Assembly: GCA_963536495.1 (NCBI GenBank)
Contig: CAUTAF010000003.1
Coordinates: 1-64,000 of the forward strand
Reading direction: 5' to 3'
Length of the DNA: 64,000 bases
Source: CAJPPJ01 sp963536495
GTDB taxonomy: Bacteria; Bacillota_I; Bacilli_A; RF39; UBA660
The notes below the pieces were generated by a model. The model worked only from the letters and a program-made list of their open reading frames with translations. It ran no database searches and was not told where the DNA came from. Positions within the stretch are counted from its first letter, which is position 1; every line of letters begins with the position of its first letter. The position numbers and the translations under genes are program-made. This document shows, in pieces, positions 1 to 8,949 of the stretch.

Positions 1-651
1 TCCGCTCGATAAAATTTTTAAACTTTTCAACTTTGTTAAATGAGATAAATCTAAAGTTATTTCTTCTTTACTTAACACAGCATCTATTTCAATTATTTTT
101 AAATTTTGACTTAAATTTATCGTTTTTATTTTAGACCCATAAATCTTTAAATATTGTATTTCTTTATTATATGAAAAATCTAAATTTTCTTGTTCTATTC
201 CAGATAAATCTATCTTTAATAAATTAGATAAATATTCTATTCCCTGTAATGTAGTTATTTTTTTATTTCTATTGTTTGGTACTATATATTTAAGTTTATC
301 AAGTGCTTGTTTTGATAATTTTTCTTCTTCTTTTGCTTCAAGTTCTGCTTCGGTTATTTCAGGACCTAATTTTGGATCATTTAAAAAATTTCTAGTATCA
401 TAAATATGGGTTGAACCAGTATAATAATCATAATAGTACTCAATACTTAAATCATTACATTTATCCCTCATTATACATAAAACTACACTTCTTCTTAAAT
501 TTTCATCTGGAAAAGCTTCTTTATAAGTTACATTGTAATTTAATTCTTTTAGTTTTTTATTTTTTGTATTTGGTTTTAAGATAAATAATAAAAAAGATGT
601 TATTACCATTAATAACACTACAAAAAAAATTAACAACTTTTTATTTTTCAT
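1..651 (-). CDS. LRR-type surface protein (partial, C-terminus outside window)
   Basis: An open frame of 217 codons runs from an ATG at 651 to the left edge without a stop, so the C-terminus is missing. It begins with a short basic stretch and a hydrophobic segment (residues about 5-24), consistent with a signal peptide or membrane anchor. Near residues 130-217 leucine-rich-repeat-like segments appear (LQGIEYLSNLLKIDLSG, then IDLSHLTKLKSLKIL). The region after the anchor (YNVTYKEAF) resembles YNQSYKDAF in the next gene, so the two are tandem paralogues. The start is supported by AGAGG about 7 bases upstream. A (TA)n tract sits in its probable promoter. LRR proteins of this layout usually act in adhesion or protein binding outside the cell; the ligand is unknown. 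Confidence 0.75.
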   Translation of the reverse strand, partial: MKNKKLLIFFVVLLMVITSFLLFILKPNTKNKKLKELNYNVTYKEAFPDENLRRSVVLCIMRDKCNDLSIEYYYDYYTGSTHIYDTRNFLNDPKLGPEITEAELEAKEEEKLSKQALDKLKYIVPNNRNKKITTLQGIEYLSNLLKIDLSGIEQENLDFSYNKEIQYLKIYGSKIKTINLSQNLKIIEIDAVLSKEEITLDLSHLTKLKSLKILSSG

Positions 652-671
652 AAGATACCTCTATTATCTTA

Positions 672-698
672 ATTATATATATATATATATATATGCAA
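672..698 (-). promoter_or_regulatory. Putative promoter with (TA)n spacer for the LRR gene at 1-651
   Basis: Read on the minus strand, TATAAT (672-677) is preceded by an alternating TA tract (674-694, about ten units) and a weak -35-like TTGCAT (693-698). The spacer is 15 bp in this copy; one more TA unit would make it 17 bp. TTTATT four bases further upstream is an alternative -35. The geometry suggests slippage-controlled expression, but no expression data are available. Confidence 0.5.
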
Positions 699-732
699 TA
701 AAGATATTAAATAAAAAAATCAAATGTTAATT

Positions 733-766
733 AATAAAAAAATAAAGAGTATCAATTGATACTCTT
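733..766 (-). terminator. Intrinsic terminator of tRNA-Met
   Basis: A perfect inverted repeat (AAGAGTATCAA / TTGATACTCTT, 745-766) is followed on the minus strand by a T-rich run. It lies directly downstream of tRNA-Met. Confidence 0.8.
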
Positions 767-778
767 ATTAATTCTTAT

Positions 779-855
779 TGGTAGCGGCGAAGGGACTTGA
801 ACCCCTGACCTTCCGGGTATGAACCGGACGCTCTAGCCAACTGAGCTACACCGCC
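779..855 (-). tRNA. tRNA-Met (CAT), elongator type
   Basis: The minus strand folds into a complete cloverleaf starting GGCGGTGTAGCTCAG with anticodon loop TTCATAC, T-arm GGTTCAAGTCC and an encoded CCA (779-781). The acceptor pairs fully with G-U pairs at the first and sixth positions. Its sequence closely resembles Bacillus elongator tRNA-Met rather than initiator tRNA. A tRNA-Ile2 with modified CAT is possible but less likely. It has its own promoter and terminator. Confidence 0.93.
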
Positions 856-868
856 ATAAGACAAATTA

Positions 869-897
869 ATTATAACTAATATTATTTAATATTTCAA
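869..897 (-). promoter_or_regulatory. Promoter of tRNA-Met
   Basis: On the minus strand: -35 TTGAAA (892-897), 17-bp spacer, -10 TATAAT (869-874). The expected start lies about 7 bases before the tRNA 5' end. Confidence 0.7.
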
Positions 898-904
898 GAT
901 AAAT

Positions 905-933
905 TAGAAAAAAGACCAATAATTTATTGGTCT
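905..933 (-). terminator. Intrinsic terminator after the LRR gene
   Basis: Hairpin AGACCAATAA / TTATTGGTCT (913-933) followed on the minus strand by TTTTTT. It begins three bases past the stop codon of the 879-residue LRR protein. Confidence 0.85.
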
Positions 934-935
934 GT

Positions 936-3575
936 TTAACTAATATATTTTTTCTTTTTATTTTTAGTAAATAAATATAAGGTAATTAATATAGTTAAAA
1001 TTATTATTAAAGTAAATGATGTTACTGATGTAGATGGATTTGTCTTTAATTGATTTTCTATAAGTTTATTATATCTATTTAATAATGTTGTCTTTTCTTC
1101 ACTAGTTAAATTAATATTATTTATTGCTAAAGTAATTTGATCTATTAAACTTTCTCTTTCTTTAGTATCTTCTTTATTTAACTTAGTAATTGACATACTC
1201 TTAATATCTTTTAAAGCATCTTCTAATTCTTTTTTACTTTGAACTTCTACTGGGTCATTACCTAATTTCTTTAATTCTCCTATTCTATTTTCAGATATTT
1301 CATTTAAGATTAAGTTATTTGCAGGTTTTATAACTCTATTTCTTGCACTCATTAATCTAGCTCTATAAAATGCTGTATAAGAATGATTATTAATCATACT
1401 ATCTACTTTTGGTATATCTATATTAATAGTATTTTCAATTAAATATTTATTTATCTTATCTATTTTTTCTTCTAATGTATCCGATGATTTATCTATTTCT
1501 CTTGCTTTAAATCCATTTCTTAGTTTTAACTTCTTAAGTAATTTATCATAAGTATATTCATTTTTCTTTAATGTCAATGAATTTAATTTACCTATTAAAT
1601 CTTCTTCTGTAGTAAATACTTCTAAATTATCTAATTCACCATCTAAATATATATCTTTATATTCAGAATTTTTAATTTCTTCTATTAAATTCTTAAGATA
1701 ATCTTTATCTATCGTTAATTTCTTTTCATTTTCTTTTAACTCTTCTAATTTAACAGCAAAATACTTAGCTTTTTCTAAAGATGGATTAACTTTTAAATCT
1801 TCTAATAATGTTTTTAATTCATTTAAAACATTATAATAATTAATTACTGATTCTTTAGTATAATAATTTAAATTAGTTTTTTCTATTAAATCACTTTCAT
1901 TAAGTGCTAAAACTCTTAATTTTCCATATTCATATTCTATTTCAAAAAATCCACTCTTCTTAGCAGTTAATTTATGATCTTTATATTCTAAATCTTCTGG
2001 TAAAGTTAATTCTATTTCTTTATTATCTATATCCTTTAATATTAAGTCACAAGATTTATTAACATCTACTAACATATTAATTACTTGATTATTAAATAAT
2101 ACTTTTTTATTTATATCATTTAATACATCTTTAAAGATACTAATATCATTAATAGCATTATTAGAGTAATCTACTTCTAAAATATCAAATGGTTTTATTT
2201 CTTTTATATTTAAATTACTTATATTTAAATTTTTTAATTTTTTTAAATTCTCTACATTTATATCTTTTATTTTAGTAGATGAAATATTTAATTTAGTTAA
2301 ATTAATATTATTTTTTAAATCTAATTTTTCTATATTATTATTTGCTACTTCTAAAGTTTCTAAATCTTTAAATTCTAAAGTATTAACTTCTGTTAATTCG
2401 TTTTCATTTAATACTAAATTTATTAATTTAGTATTTTTAGATAAATCTAAAGATTTTAATTTATTATTACTTAAATTTAAATCTTTTAAATTAACTAACT
2501 CTTTTAAAGTTATTTCTTCTATTTTATTATTACTTAAATCAAGTAAAACTAATTCTTTATTATTACTTAAATCAATATTTTTAATATGAGCTTTACTTGC
2601 TTTTAATATTTCTAATAAAGTATTTTCTTTAATATTAAATTTTTCTAAATAAGTATTTGATATATCTAAAGTTTTTAATTTTTTATAATTAGATAAATCT
2701 AAACTATCTATATCAGTATTAGATATATTTAATTCTTCTAAAAGTTCTAAATCTTTAATAAAATCTATATTTTTAAACTTAGTAGATCCTATATTTACTC
2801 TTTTTAAATCTTTATTAACTATTACATCTTCAATATCAGTTTTTTCTATATCTAAACTTGTTAAATTAGAAAAATATGATAATTCTTTTATATTATTAAA
2901 AGATATATCTAATTCTTCTAATAATAAATTGTTTTTTAAATTTATATCTTTAAGTTTATTGTTTTTAAGTCTTAAACTTATAATATCTTTCATATTAGTA
3001 AGTTTAATATTACTTAAGTTATTATTACTAAGATCTAATTGTTTAACTTTAGATATTGCTAATGTATCAAACTTAGTTAAATTATTTTTAGATAAATTAA
3101 CATATTCTAATAATTTATTAAAATTAAGATTTATTTTATCTAAATTATTATTAGATAAATTAAGAGTTATTAATTCTTCATTATATCTTAAATTAACTTT
3201 TTTTAATTGATTATTTTCTAAATTTAATTCTTTTAAATTAGTTAAATATTCTATTCCATTTAATTCTTTGATATCTTTATTACTTAAATTAAGTATTTCT
3301 ATTTTATTAAGTAAATCTTTTTCAATATCATATAAAGATAAAAGTTCTAAATCTTTATTAACTTTATCTTCACCATATATAAGAGTTAATATTTCTTTTC
3401 TAAAAGTAGCATCTTTAAAAGCATCTTTATAACTTTGATTATAGTTTTTCTCTAACTTATCTTCTATATCGACACTAACTAAAAATATCTTTTTATTATT
3501 GTTATAAATAAAAAGAAAACTAACAGTTAAAAATAATAAAAACATAACTATATATAAAACACTATATTTCTTCAT
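936..3575 (-). CDS. Leucine-rich-repeat surface protein, membrane-anchored at both ends
   Basis: This 879-residue protein has an N-terminal hydrophobic segment (about 7-24). From about 65 to 490 follows a long series of LRRs of about 21 residues built on LxxLxLSNNxLxxI. A linker with charged helical segments covers about 520-840. A C-terminal membrane segment (about 847-868) ends in a lysine-rich tail (KNKKKKYIS). There is no LPxTG motif, so it is probably held by the C-terminal helix with the LRR solenoid outside. LRR proteins of this kind bind proteins or host surfaces; here the role is inferred. It stands alone between its terminator and the yqeH operon, and is a paralogue of the truncated LRR gene at the left edge. 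Confidence 0.85.
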   Translation of the reverse strand: MKKYSVLYIVMFLLFLTVSFLFIYNNNKKIFLVSVDIEDKLEKNYNQSYKDAFKDATFRKEILTLIYGEDKVNKDLELLSLYDIEKDLLNKIEILNLSNKDIKELNGIEYLTNLKELNLENNQLKKVNLRYNEELITLNLSNNNLDKINLNFNKLLEYVNLSKNNLTKFDTLAISKVKQLDLSNNNLSNIKLTNMKDIISLRLKNNKLKDINLKNNLLLEELDISFNNIKELSYFSNLTSLDIEKTDIEDVIVNKDLKRVNIGSTKFKNIDFIKDLELLEELNISNTDIDSLDLSNYKKLKTLDISNTYLEKFNIKENTLLEILKASKAHIKNIDLSNNKELVLLDLSNNKIEEITLKELVNLKDLNLSNNKLKSLDLSKNTKLINLVLNENELTEVNTLEFKDLETLEVANNNIEKLDLKNNINLTKLNISSTKIKDINVENLKKLKNLNISNLNIKEIKPFDILEVDYSNNAINDISIFKDVLNDINKKVLFNNQVINMLVDVNKSCDLILKDIDNKEIELTLPEDLEYKDHKLTAKKSGFFEIEYEYGKLRVLALNESDLIEKTNLNYYTKESVINYYNVLNELKTLLEDLKVNPSLEKAKYFAVKLEELKENEKKLTIDKDYLKNLIEEIKNSEYKDIYLDGELDNLEVFTTEEDLIGKLNSLTLKKNEYTYDKLLKKLKLRNGFKAREIDKSSDTLEEKIDKINKYLIENTINIDIPKVDSMINNHSYTAFYRARLMSARNRVIKPANNLILNEISENRIGELKKLGNDPVEVQSKKELEDALKDIKSMSITKLNKEDTKERESLIDQITLAINNINLTSEEKTTLLNRYNKLIENQLKTNPSTSVTSFTLIIILTILITLYLFTKNKKKKYIS

Positions 3576-3659
3576 ATAACTACCCTATTCTAATAAAAAG
3601 TATAACACAAACACTTTTCTTTATCTATAAATAATTATATTAAAATTATCATAAGTAAA

Positions 3660-3686
3660 TAAAAAAGAATCTATATTATAGATTCT
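3660..3686 (-). terminator. Intrinsic terminator overlapping the yqeH stop
   Basis: Hairpin AGAATCTATA / TATAGATTCT (3666-3686) followed by TTTTTT on the minus strand. The TAG stop of yqeH (3671-3673) lies inside the stem. Confidence 0.85.
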
Positions 3687-4645
3687 CTTATAAATGCTTT
3701 AACATTGACATTTATATATACTTTTATTTTTGCTTTATCTCTTATCTTTATAAAACCTAAACCTGGTATTACAAAATCTGAATTTTCAGGTATTTCTATT
3801 TCATATGAGTAATAGTTTTTACATCTATCACTTTTTAAAAAACTAAATCTTTCTATTTTTACATTTAAAGATGTATAAATAGTAAAACTATTCTTTTCAC
3901 CTTCTATATAATCAAGTCTTAAATAATCATCTAATATAATAGTTTGATTTTCTTTAAGTTGATAAGTTTTAGGTCTATAAGCTTTCTTAGAATTAAGTTT
4001 TTTCATATCTTTTAAATCTACATAATTTAATATATTACCGTTAGATATATAACCTGGTGTATCTATTAATATTAAATTTTTATCTAATTCTATCTTAATA
4101 TTACCTACTGTTGTTCCAGGAAGTGGAGATATTGTTAAATTACTAATATTTTTAGAATAACAAGATACTAATTTATTTATTAAGCTACTCTTACCTACAT
4201 TAGAATTACCTACTATATATACATTTTTACTAGTTTGATATTCTTTTATCTTAGATATTAATTTATCTAAATTATAATTTGTATTAGCACTTACTAATAT
4301 ATAATCTAAAAAATTAGGATATATTTTTTTAAATTTAGATATTAAATGTTCTACATTTATATTAGTTAATAAATCTGTTTTATTTATTACAAGTATTTTA
4401 GGATTTTTGATATCTAATAGTTCTTCTGTTAAATTAATTATATCTATTAAATAGATAACTAAATCTTTTTTGTTTTTAATGTTTTTCATATCAAAATTAG
4501 CAGTTACTTCCGATTTATATTCTCCATAATGTTTTAATCTAAAACATCTAGTACAATAATCAGTATTTATATCAAATATATAACCTGGTAATTTAACATT
4601 AGATGTTTGAAGTTCTATTCCACATCCTAAACATTTTTTAGCCAT
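3671..4645 (-). CDS. yqeH: YqeH, circularly permuted ribosome-assembly GTPase
   Basis: YqeH-family GTPases help assemble the 30S ribosomal subunit. The 324-residue protein begins with a zinc finger (Cys5, Cys8, Cys31, Cys34). The GTPase motifs are in permuted order: G4 NKTD (88-91) comes before the P-loop GNSNVGKSS (about 146-154) and G3 DTPG (about 195), which is diagnostic of this family. The C-terminal third is the usual YqeH extension, rich in beta structure. It overlaps yqeG by 8 bp, the arrangement known from Bacillus, so the two are probably translationally coupled. It is the last gene of its operon; the terminator overlaps its stop. Confidence 0.95.
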   Translation of the reverse strand: MAKKCLGCGIELQTSNVKLPGYIFDINTDYCTRCFRLKHYGEYKSEVTANFDMKNIKNKKDLVIYLIDIINLTEELLDIKNPKILVINKTDLLTNINVEHLISKFKKIYPNFLDYILVSANTNYNLDKLISKIKEYQTSKNVYIVGNSNVGKSSLINKLVSCYSKNISNLTISPLPGTTVGNIKIELDKNLILIDTPGYISNGNILNYVDLKDMKKLNSKKAYRPKTYQLKENQTIILDDYLRLDYIEGEKNSFTIYTSLNVKIERFSFLKSDRCKNYYSYEIEIPENSDFVIPGLGFIKIRDKAKIKVYINVNVKAFIRESII

Positions 4646-5153
4646 AATATTTTCCTCTTATTAATATATTTCTTTTCTCTAATTCTTTATATAAAGGTTC
4701 TTCTTTTAATTTTTTTAGAAGTTTTACTAATATAAAATTATGATTTGATATAGGATCTACTAAGATAGACATAATATTATAGTTATTTGCAAGTTTAATA
4801 TCAGTAAGAAGTCTATCTCCTATTAATACTACTTCTTTCTTATCATAATTTTTCATAATTTTATGTAAATTATATTTAAAAGGTTTCATAGATAATGAAT
4901 AACAATCTATATCTAATTGTTTTTTTATCTTACTACTTCTAAAACTTGGAGCATTAGTAAGTAAAATTACTTTAAAATCTTTTTTTAACTTCTTTATTAA
5001 ATTTATTGTTTCCTCTTTTAATTTTATCTCATTAGAAGGAATTAAAGTATCATCTATATCATAGATTAATACTTTAATATTCTTCTTTTTTAATTTTTCA
5101 TAATTTATAGAAAATACGTCCTTTTGATAAATATCAGGTCTATAAATTTTCAT
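4638..5153 (-). CDS. yqeG: YqeG-type HAD-superfamily phosphatase (class IIIA)
   Basis: The 171-residue protein carries HAD motif I DIDDTL (about 32-37), motif II around LLTNAP, and the motif III/IV region GDRLLTDIKLAN. YqeG-family proteins are HAD IIIA phosphatases next to yqeH in most Bacillota; some members dephosphorylate phosphatidylglycerophosphate, but the substrate here is not shown by sequence. The start ATG overlaps the preceding TGA stop by 4 bp, and the gene overlaps yqeH by 8 bp, so all three genes from 6679 down form one operon. Confidence 0.92.
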   Translation of the reverse strand: MKIYRPDIYQKDVFSINYEKLKKKNIKVLIYDIDDTLIPSNEIKLKEETINLIKKLKKDFKVILLTNAPSFRSSKIKKQLDIDCYSLSMKPFKYNLHKIMKNYDKKEVVLIGDRLLTDIKLANNYNIMSILVDPISNHNFILVKLLKKLKEEPLYKELEKRNILIRGKYYG

Positions 5154-6679
5154 CTTCTTATCCTTTTTAAATCTTCATTAGTTAATTCTTTTGTATAAAA
5201 TAACTCTTCTTCTTGAACTTTCTTTTCTTCTAAAGTTTTTACTTTTTCTTCTTTAACTACTTCTTTTTCTCTAGTAGTTTTTTGAGGCATATTTTTATCT
5301 TTTATCTTTTTATATAAAATTATTCCTAAAATAATAATAATTAAAATTATTAAGAATGCATAAAAATTAATTCTATTATCTTTTTTGAAATATATTTCAT
5401 ATTCTTCTTTTTGACCATCTATTCCTTCTACGGTAATAGTAATAGTTTGATTAGGTTTAACTAAACTAGATAAGTTTTTAGTTTTATCTATATCAACACT
5501 CATAACAACATCAACATATTCACTTTTTTCTTGAGTCTTATAGATTATTTTTAAATTATCTATTTTTTCTTTATTATAATAAACTTCATATCTATTAGTA
5601 TTTTTATTAAAATTAATTTTATAACCTGATATAGTTAATAACTCTAACTTCTTAGATATTTCTTGATCAATATTATATATTTTTAAAGTATAAGTGTTTT
5701 CTTCATTATTTTCACTTTTAACGATAACTTTAAAAATATTTTCTCCTAAAACAATACTTTTAGGTTTTTCTATTTTATATGTAGCTTGTGAATCACTTGT
5801 TATAGCTTCTATCTTAACATCATCTACATTAGTTAATTTATATAAATAAACTTTATACGATAAAGTATTAGTTTCAAATTTTTTAATGTTTTTACCATTA
5901 ATTATAATATTTTTTAAATAATTATCACTTTTTCTTTCATCTTTTCTAGTAATTTTTAAATTATAAGTTTTTGTATCTCCACTTTCAGATATTACAGATA
6001 TATTAAAATTATTTACACCGTATTCTAATTTTTTCTTCCCTGTTCCTTCTACTGTTGCTTTTGAATCTTCTGAAGTTGCACTAATATTTATTTTATCAGC
6101 ATTACTTTCTACTGCTATTTCATAATCAGTTTCTGTCTTAGAAAAGTTAGATATTTCTTCATTATCTAGTTTTATTGTCGATAAAAGATTATTATTAGAT
6201 TTTAAACTTATATTTTTTGTAAATTCACCAACTTGTTTAATTTCAGCATTCTTACAAAAATTATTTTCTGTACTTGTTTCACTAGGATTACCCATACAAG
6301 CTAATCCTGATATTTTTATTGTCGTATTCTTACTTGATGTATTTTTATTAGCTTTAAATACAAAATTTGCAAGTGAAATACTTCCAGTAGTTCCATTAGT
6401 ATTAAAAACAAAAGTATTGTTATTTATATTGTTATTACCAGTCACACCTTCTTTATTATTTATAGATACTAATTTTACATCATTAGAATCATAATTAACT
6501 GTTACTTTATAAGAATAAATACTAGATGTTGTATTTATAGCAAAGTCTAAAGAAATTGTTTCTCCAGGACTTACTTGATTTTTCCCCACTAAACTATTAG
6601 CTATATTATCAGCTTTTACAATTAACATTGTTGATAAAAAAAGCATTATCAAACATATTTTTTTTATTATCGATTTCAT
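5150..6679 (-). CDS. Surface protein with cohesin-like and cadherin-like beta-sandwich domains
   Basis: This 509-residue protein has a signal peptide (about 1-23). A cohesin-like domain (about 28-150; VSPGETISLDF, a SYKVTVNYDS strand, FVFKANKN) is followed by at least two cadherin-like beta-sandwich repeats of the PF12733 type (about 160-245 and 250-335), each ending in TYNLKI or TYTLKI. A further less clear repeat runs to about 430. A membrane helix (about 442-459) leads to a charged cytoplasmic tail with KEKEVVKEEKVK. Cohesins bind dockerins in cellulosomes, but isolated cohesin-like folds occur in many surface proteins, so no cellulosome is implied. It is first in an operon with yqeG and yqeH; RBS is AAAGGAG. 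The promoter at 6737-6742 has an extended -10. Confidence 0.8.
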   Translation of the reverse strand: MKSIIKKICLIMLFLSTMLIVKADNIANSLVGKNQVSPGETISLDFAINTTSSIYSYKVTVNYDSNDVKLVSINNKEGVTGNNNINNNTFVFNTNGTTGSISLANFVFKANKNTSSKNTTIKISGLACMGNPSETSTENNFCKNAEIKQVGEFTKNISLKSNNNLLSTIKLDNEEISNFSKTETDYEIAVESNADKINISATSEDSKATVEGTGKKKLEYGVNNFNISVISESGDTKTYNLKITRKDERKSDNYLKNIIINGKNIKKFETNTLSYKVYLYKLTNVDDVKIEAITSDSQATYKIEKPKSIVLGENIFKVIVKSENNEENTYTLKIYNIDQEISKKLELLTISGYKINFNKNTNRYEVYYNKEKIDNLKIIYKTQEKSEYVDVVMSVDIDKTKNLSSLVKPNQTITITVEGIDGQKEEYEIYFKKDNRINFYAFLIILIIIILGIILYKKIKDKNMPQKTTREKEVVKEEKVKTLEEKKVQEEELFYTKELTNEDLKRIRR

Positions 6680-6736
6680 AAATCTCCTTTAATATATAAT
6701 TTATAATCGGTATTAATCCAAATATAATACAATACA

Positions 6737-6745
6737 ATTATATCA
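6737..6745 (-). promoter_or_regulatory. Extended -10 promoter of the 6679-3671 operon
   Basis: The minus strand reads TATGATATAAT with TATAAT at 6737-6742 and the upstream TG at 6744-6745. No good -35 is visible at 16-18 bp. The same extended -10 occurs before several other genes here. Confidence 0.55.
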
Positions 6746-6824
6746 TACTTTTTTAAAACAAAACTTCTTTACATAGTTTTTGACATTATAATATTTTAAT
6801 ATTTCATTTATTTCTAAGTTCTTT

Positions 6825-8438
6825 TTACTTATTTATATCTTCGTATTTCTCTACTACTTTTCTATCATAAAAACGAATTTTACCACTTGGTAATAATAAA
6901 ATTCTCTTTACTCCTAAATTATCTACAAAAGAAGGATTATGTGATACTACTAACATAGTTCCTTTATAATTTTTAAAAGTCTCTGCTATTATTTTTTGAG
7001 TATCTTTATCTAAATGGTTAGTTGGTTCATCTAAAACTAAAACATTTGCTTTAGATAATGCTATTTTAGCAAGTGCTACTCTTGCTCTTTCTCCTGGAGA
7101 TAAAGTAGATATTTTCTTATAGATATCATCATTAAAAAACAAAAACCTTCCTAAAAAACTTCTTAGATTTTTATCATTAATATTTTCATTTTCAAAATTT
7201 TCTAATATTGTTTTATCTTTATCTAAAGTTTCGTGTTCTTGTGCATAATATGCAAGTTTTACTTTTGTACCTATTTTTATTTCTCCACTACTAGCTTTTA
7301 ATTTATCTACAATTAATTTTAATAATGTAGATTTACCAACTCCATTTTTACCTACTATTAAAAACTTTTCTCCTCTTTCTATTTCAAAATATAAATTATG
7401 AATTATTACATCTTTATCGTATTTAAAATATAAATTTTTAGCTTTTATAGGTATAACAGAACTCTTTTCTTCAATATCCATATTTATTTTTAGATGTTTT
7501 TGTTCTTTTACTACTTCAATTTTATTTTTTTGTAATTTTTCTAACTTCTTTTCTCTATCAAATACTACTCTTTTTCTCTTGCCAGAAGAAGAAGAGTATT
7601 TATCTATAAAATTTTTTAACTTTTTTTCTTCTGCTTGTTCTTTTTCTATTAATCTATTTAATGTTTTTTCTCTTTCTTTATGTAATTTCATAAAATTATC
7701 ATAATTACCATCAAAAAGTTCTATCTTTTTAGTTCTCTTATCAATAAAAAGTGTTTTAGTAGTTATTTCATTTAAAAAATTTATATCGTGAGATATTACA
7801 TAAACACTTCCATTATAATTTTTTAAATAATTAGTTACGAAAGTTTTTGTATCTTCGTCTAAATGGTTAGTTGGTTCATCTAAAAGCATTATTTGAGGAG
7901 AAGAATATAAAACTCTTGCAAAAGTAATCTTTGATTTTTGACCTCCAGATATATCACTTAATTTACTACTTAATAATTTATCATCTATTTTCATACCATA
8001 AATTATTTTAAGTAAATCTTCTTCCGCTTCCAGATATCTATAAAACTGTAATTTTTGTTCTATTTTATCAACTTTTTTAAATAATAATTTTTGTTTCTTT
8101 TCACTTTCTTCTTGTGCTATTTCATTATATGTATTTTGTAAATCTTCTTCTAATTTCTTTATAGGTCTTCCACTTTCTAAATAAGAAAAAACATCTATAG
8201 ATAAATCATCTACTTCATCTTCTAAGACCTGTGGTATTAAATCTATATTATAACCTTCTTTAATAATTATTTTTCCTTCATCTATATCAAGTCTTTTCAT
8301 AATTACTTTAAAAAAAGTAGATTTACCTGCTCCATTAACTCCTACTATTCCTACTTTTTCATCTTCCGGTATATCTAAATCGACGTTTTTAAATACTTCA
8401 TGAACTCCAAAGGAAAGAGATAAATTTTTAATTTTCAT
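6825..8438 (-). CDS. ABC-F family ATPase (translation factor type)
   Basis: Two ABC cassettes lie in one 537-residue soluble polypeptide with no membrane segment, the ABC-F layout. Cassette 1 has Walker A GVNGAGKST (about 33-41), signature SGGQ and Walker B LLDEPTNHLD. The linker (about 245-325) is a lysine/glutamate-rich helical pair, as in ABC-F proteins. Cassette 2 has GKNGVGKST, signature LSPGERARVALA and VLDEPTNHLD. ABC-F proteins act at the ribosomal E site; some relieve stalling and others protect against antibiotics. The subclass cannot be decided by eye; YkpA/YbiT-like is most likely because a long C-terminal coiled coil is absent. The start overlaps the Nudix gene by 11 bp. Confidence 0.9.
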   Translation of the reverse strand: MKIKNLSLSFGVHEVFKNVDLDIPEDEKVGIVGVNGAGKSTFFKVIMKRLDIDEGKIIIKEGYNIDLIPQVLEDEVDDLSIDVFSYLESGRPIKKLEEDLQNTYNEIAQEESEKKQKLLFKKVDKIEQKLQFYRYLEAEEDLLKIIYGMKIDDKLLSSKLSDISGGQKSKITFARVLYSSPQIMLLDEPTNHLDEDTKTFVTNYLKNYNGSVYVISHDINFLNEITTKTLFIDKRTKKIELFDGNYDNFMKLHKEREKTLNRLIEKEQAEEKKLKNFIDKYSSSSGKRKRVVFDREKKLEKLQKNKIEVVKEQKHLKINMDIEEKSSVIPIKAKNLYFKYDKDVIIHNLYFEIERGEKFLIVGKNGVGKSTLLKLIVDKLKASSGEIKIGTKVKLAYYAQEHETLDKDKTILENFENENINDKNLRSFLGRFLFFNDDIYKKISTLSPGERARVALAKIALSKANVLVLDEPTNHLDKDTQKIIAETFKNYKGTMLVVSHNPSFVDNLGVKRILLLPSGKIRFYDRKVVEKYEDINK

Positions 8439-8949
8439 ATTTACCTCTATTATTTTGATAATATTCTAATATTTTTAATAATTCTTTTTTTAAGAATATA
8501 TTTCTTGGATTATTATTTTTATTATTTATAATTATATTTTCTAAATCTTTTATTTTAACTAACTCTAACTTAAAATTATCTTTAATTTCTTTTTCTGTTA
8601 AACTTTGTTTACCTATTCCTTTATATTTAGAAACAAAATAACTTGTTTTTATTAATCTATTAATTATCTTTTTATCTCTTGTTGGATAATCTTTTTGATA
8701 ATAAATTACTTTAGTTAAATATTTTAATTCATTTTTTAAATAATCTTTACCTACTTCTTCTTTTAATTCTCTTATAAGAGAGTTTTTATTTTCTTCATTA
8801 TCTTCTTTTTTTCCACCTGGAAGAAGATAAGCATCGTAATAATTAACAACTAATATATTATTATCATCTATTAATAATGCTCTTACTTTTTCTTTTTCTT
8901 CTTTAATATCTTTTAATTTTAAATTATCATCATTTATTACTATAGTCAT
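8428..8949 (-). CDS. Nudix hydrolase
   Basis: The 173-residue protein contains a full Nudix box at about 45-67: GGKKEDNEENKNSLIRELKEE, with the REL-EE-G core that binds the catalytic metal. Such enzymes cleave nucleoside diphosphates linked to another group; the substrate cannot be read from the sequence. The TGA stop of the upstream gene overlaps its ATG by 4 bp, and its own 3' end overlaps the ABC-F gene by 11 bp, so the three genes are cotranscribed. Confidence 0.88.
   Translation of the reverse strand: MTIVINDDNLKLKDIKEEKEKVRALLIDDNNILVVNYYDAYLLPGGKKEDNEENKNSLIRELKEEVGKDYLKNELKYLTKVIYYQKDYPTRDKKIINRLIKTSYFVSKYKGIGKQSLTEKEIKDNFKLELVKIKDLENIIINNKNNNPRNIFLKKELLKILEYYQNNRGKYEN

Noticed and set aside
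674..694. TA tract as a simple AT-rich background feature
   Set aside because: Its exact fit between -35 and -10 elements makes chance less likely, so it is kept as a finding.
2929..3210. Plus-strand reading frame of 93 codons inside the LRR gene
   Set aside because: Low-complexity Leu/Ser sequence antisense to a repetitive LRR region; no RBS or homology.
5150..6679. Cellulosome scaffoldin
   Set aside because: Only one cohesin-like domain and no dockerin or glycoside hydrolase genes in view.
8946..8948. TGA recoded to Trp (Mycoplasma code 4)
   Set aside because: TGA is used as stop in tight ATGA overlaps, and Trp is encoded by TGG throughout.
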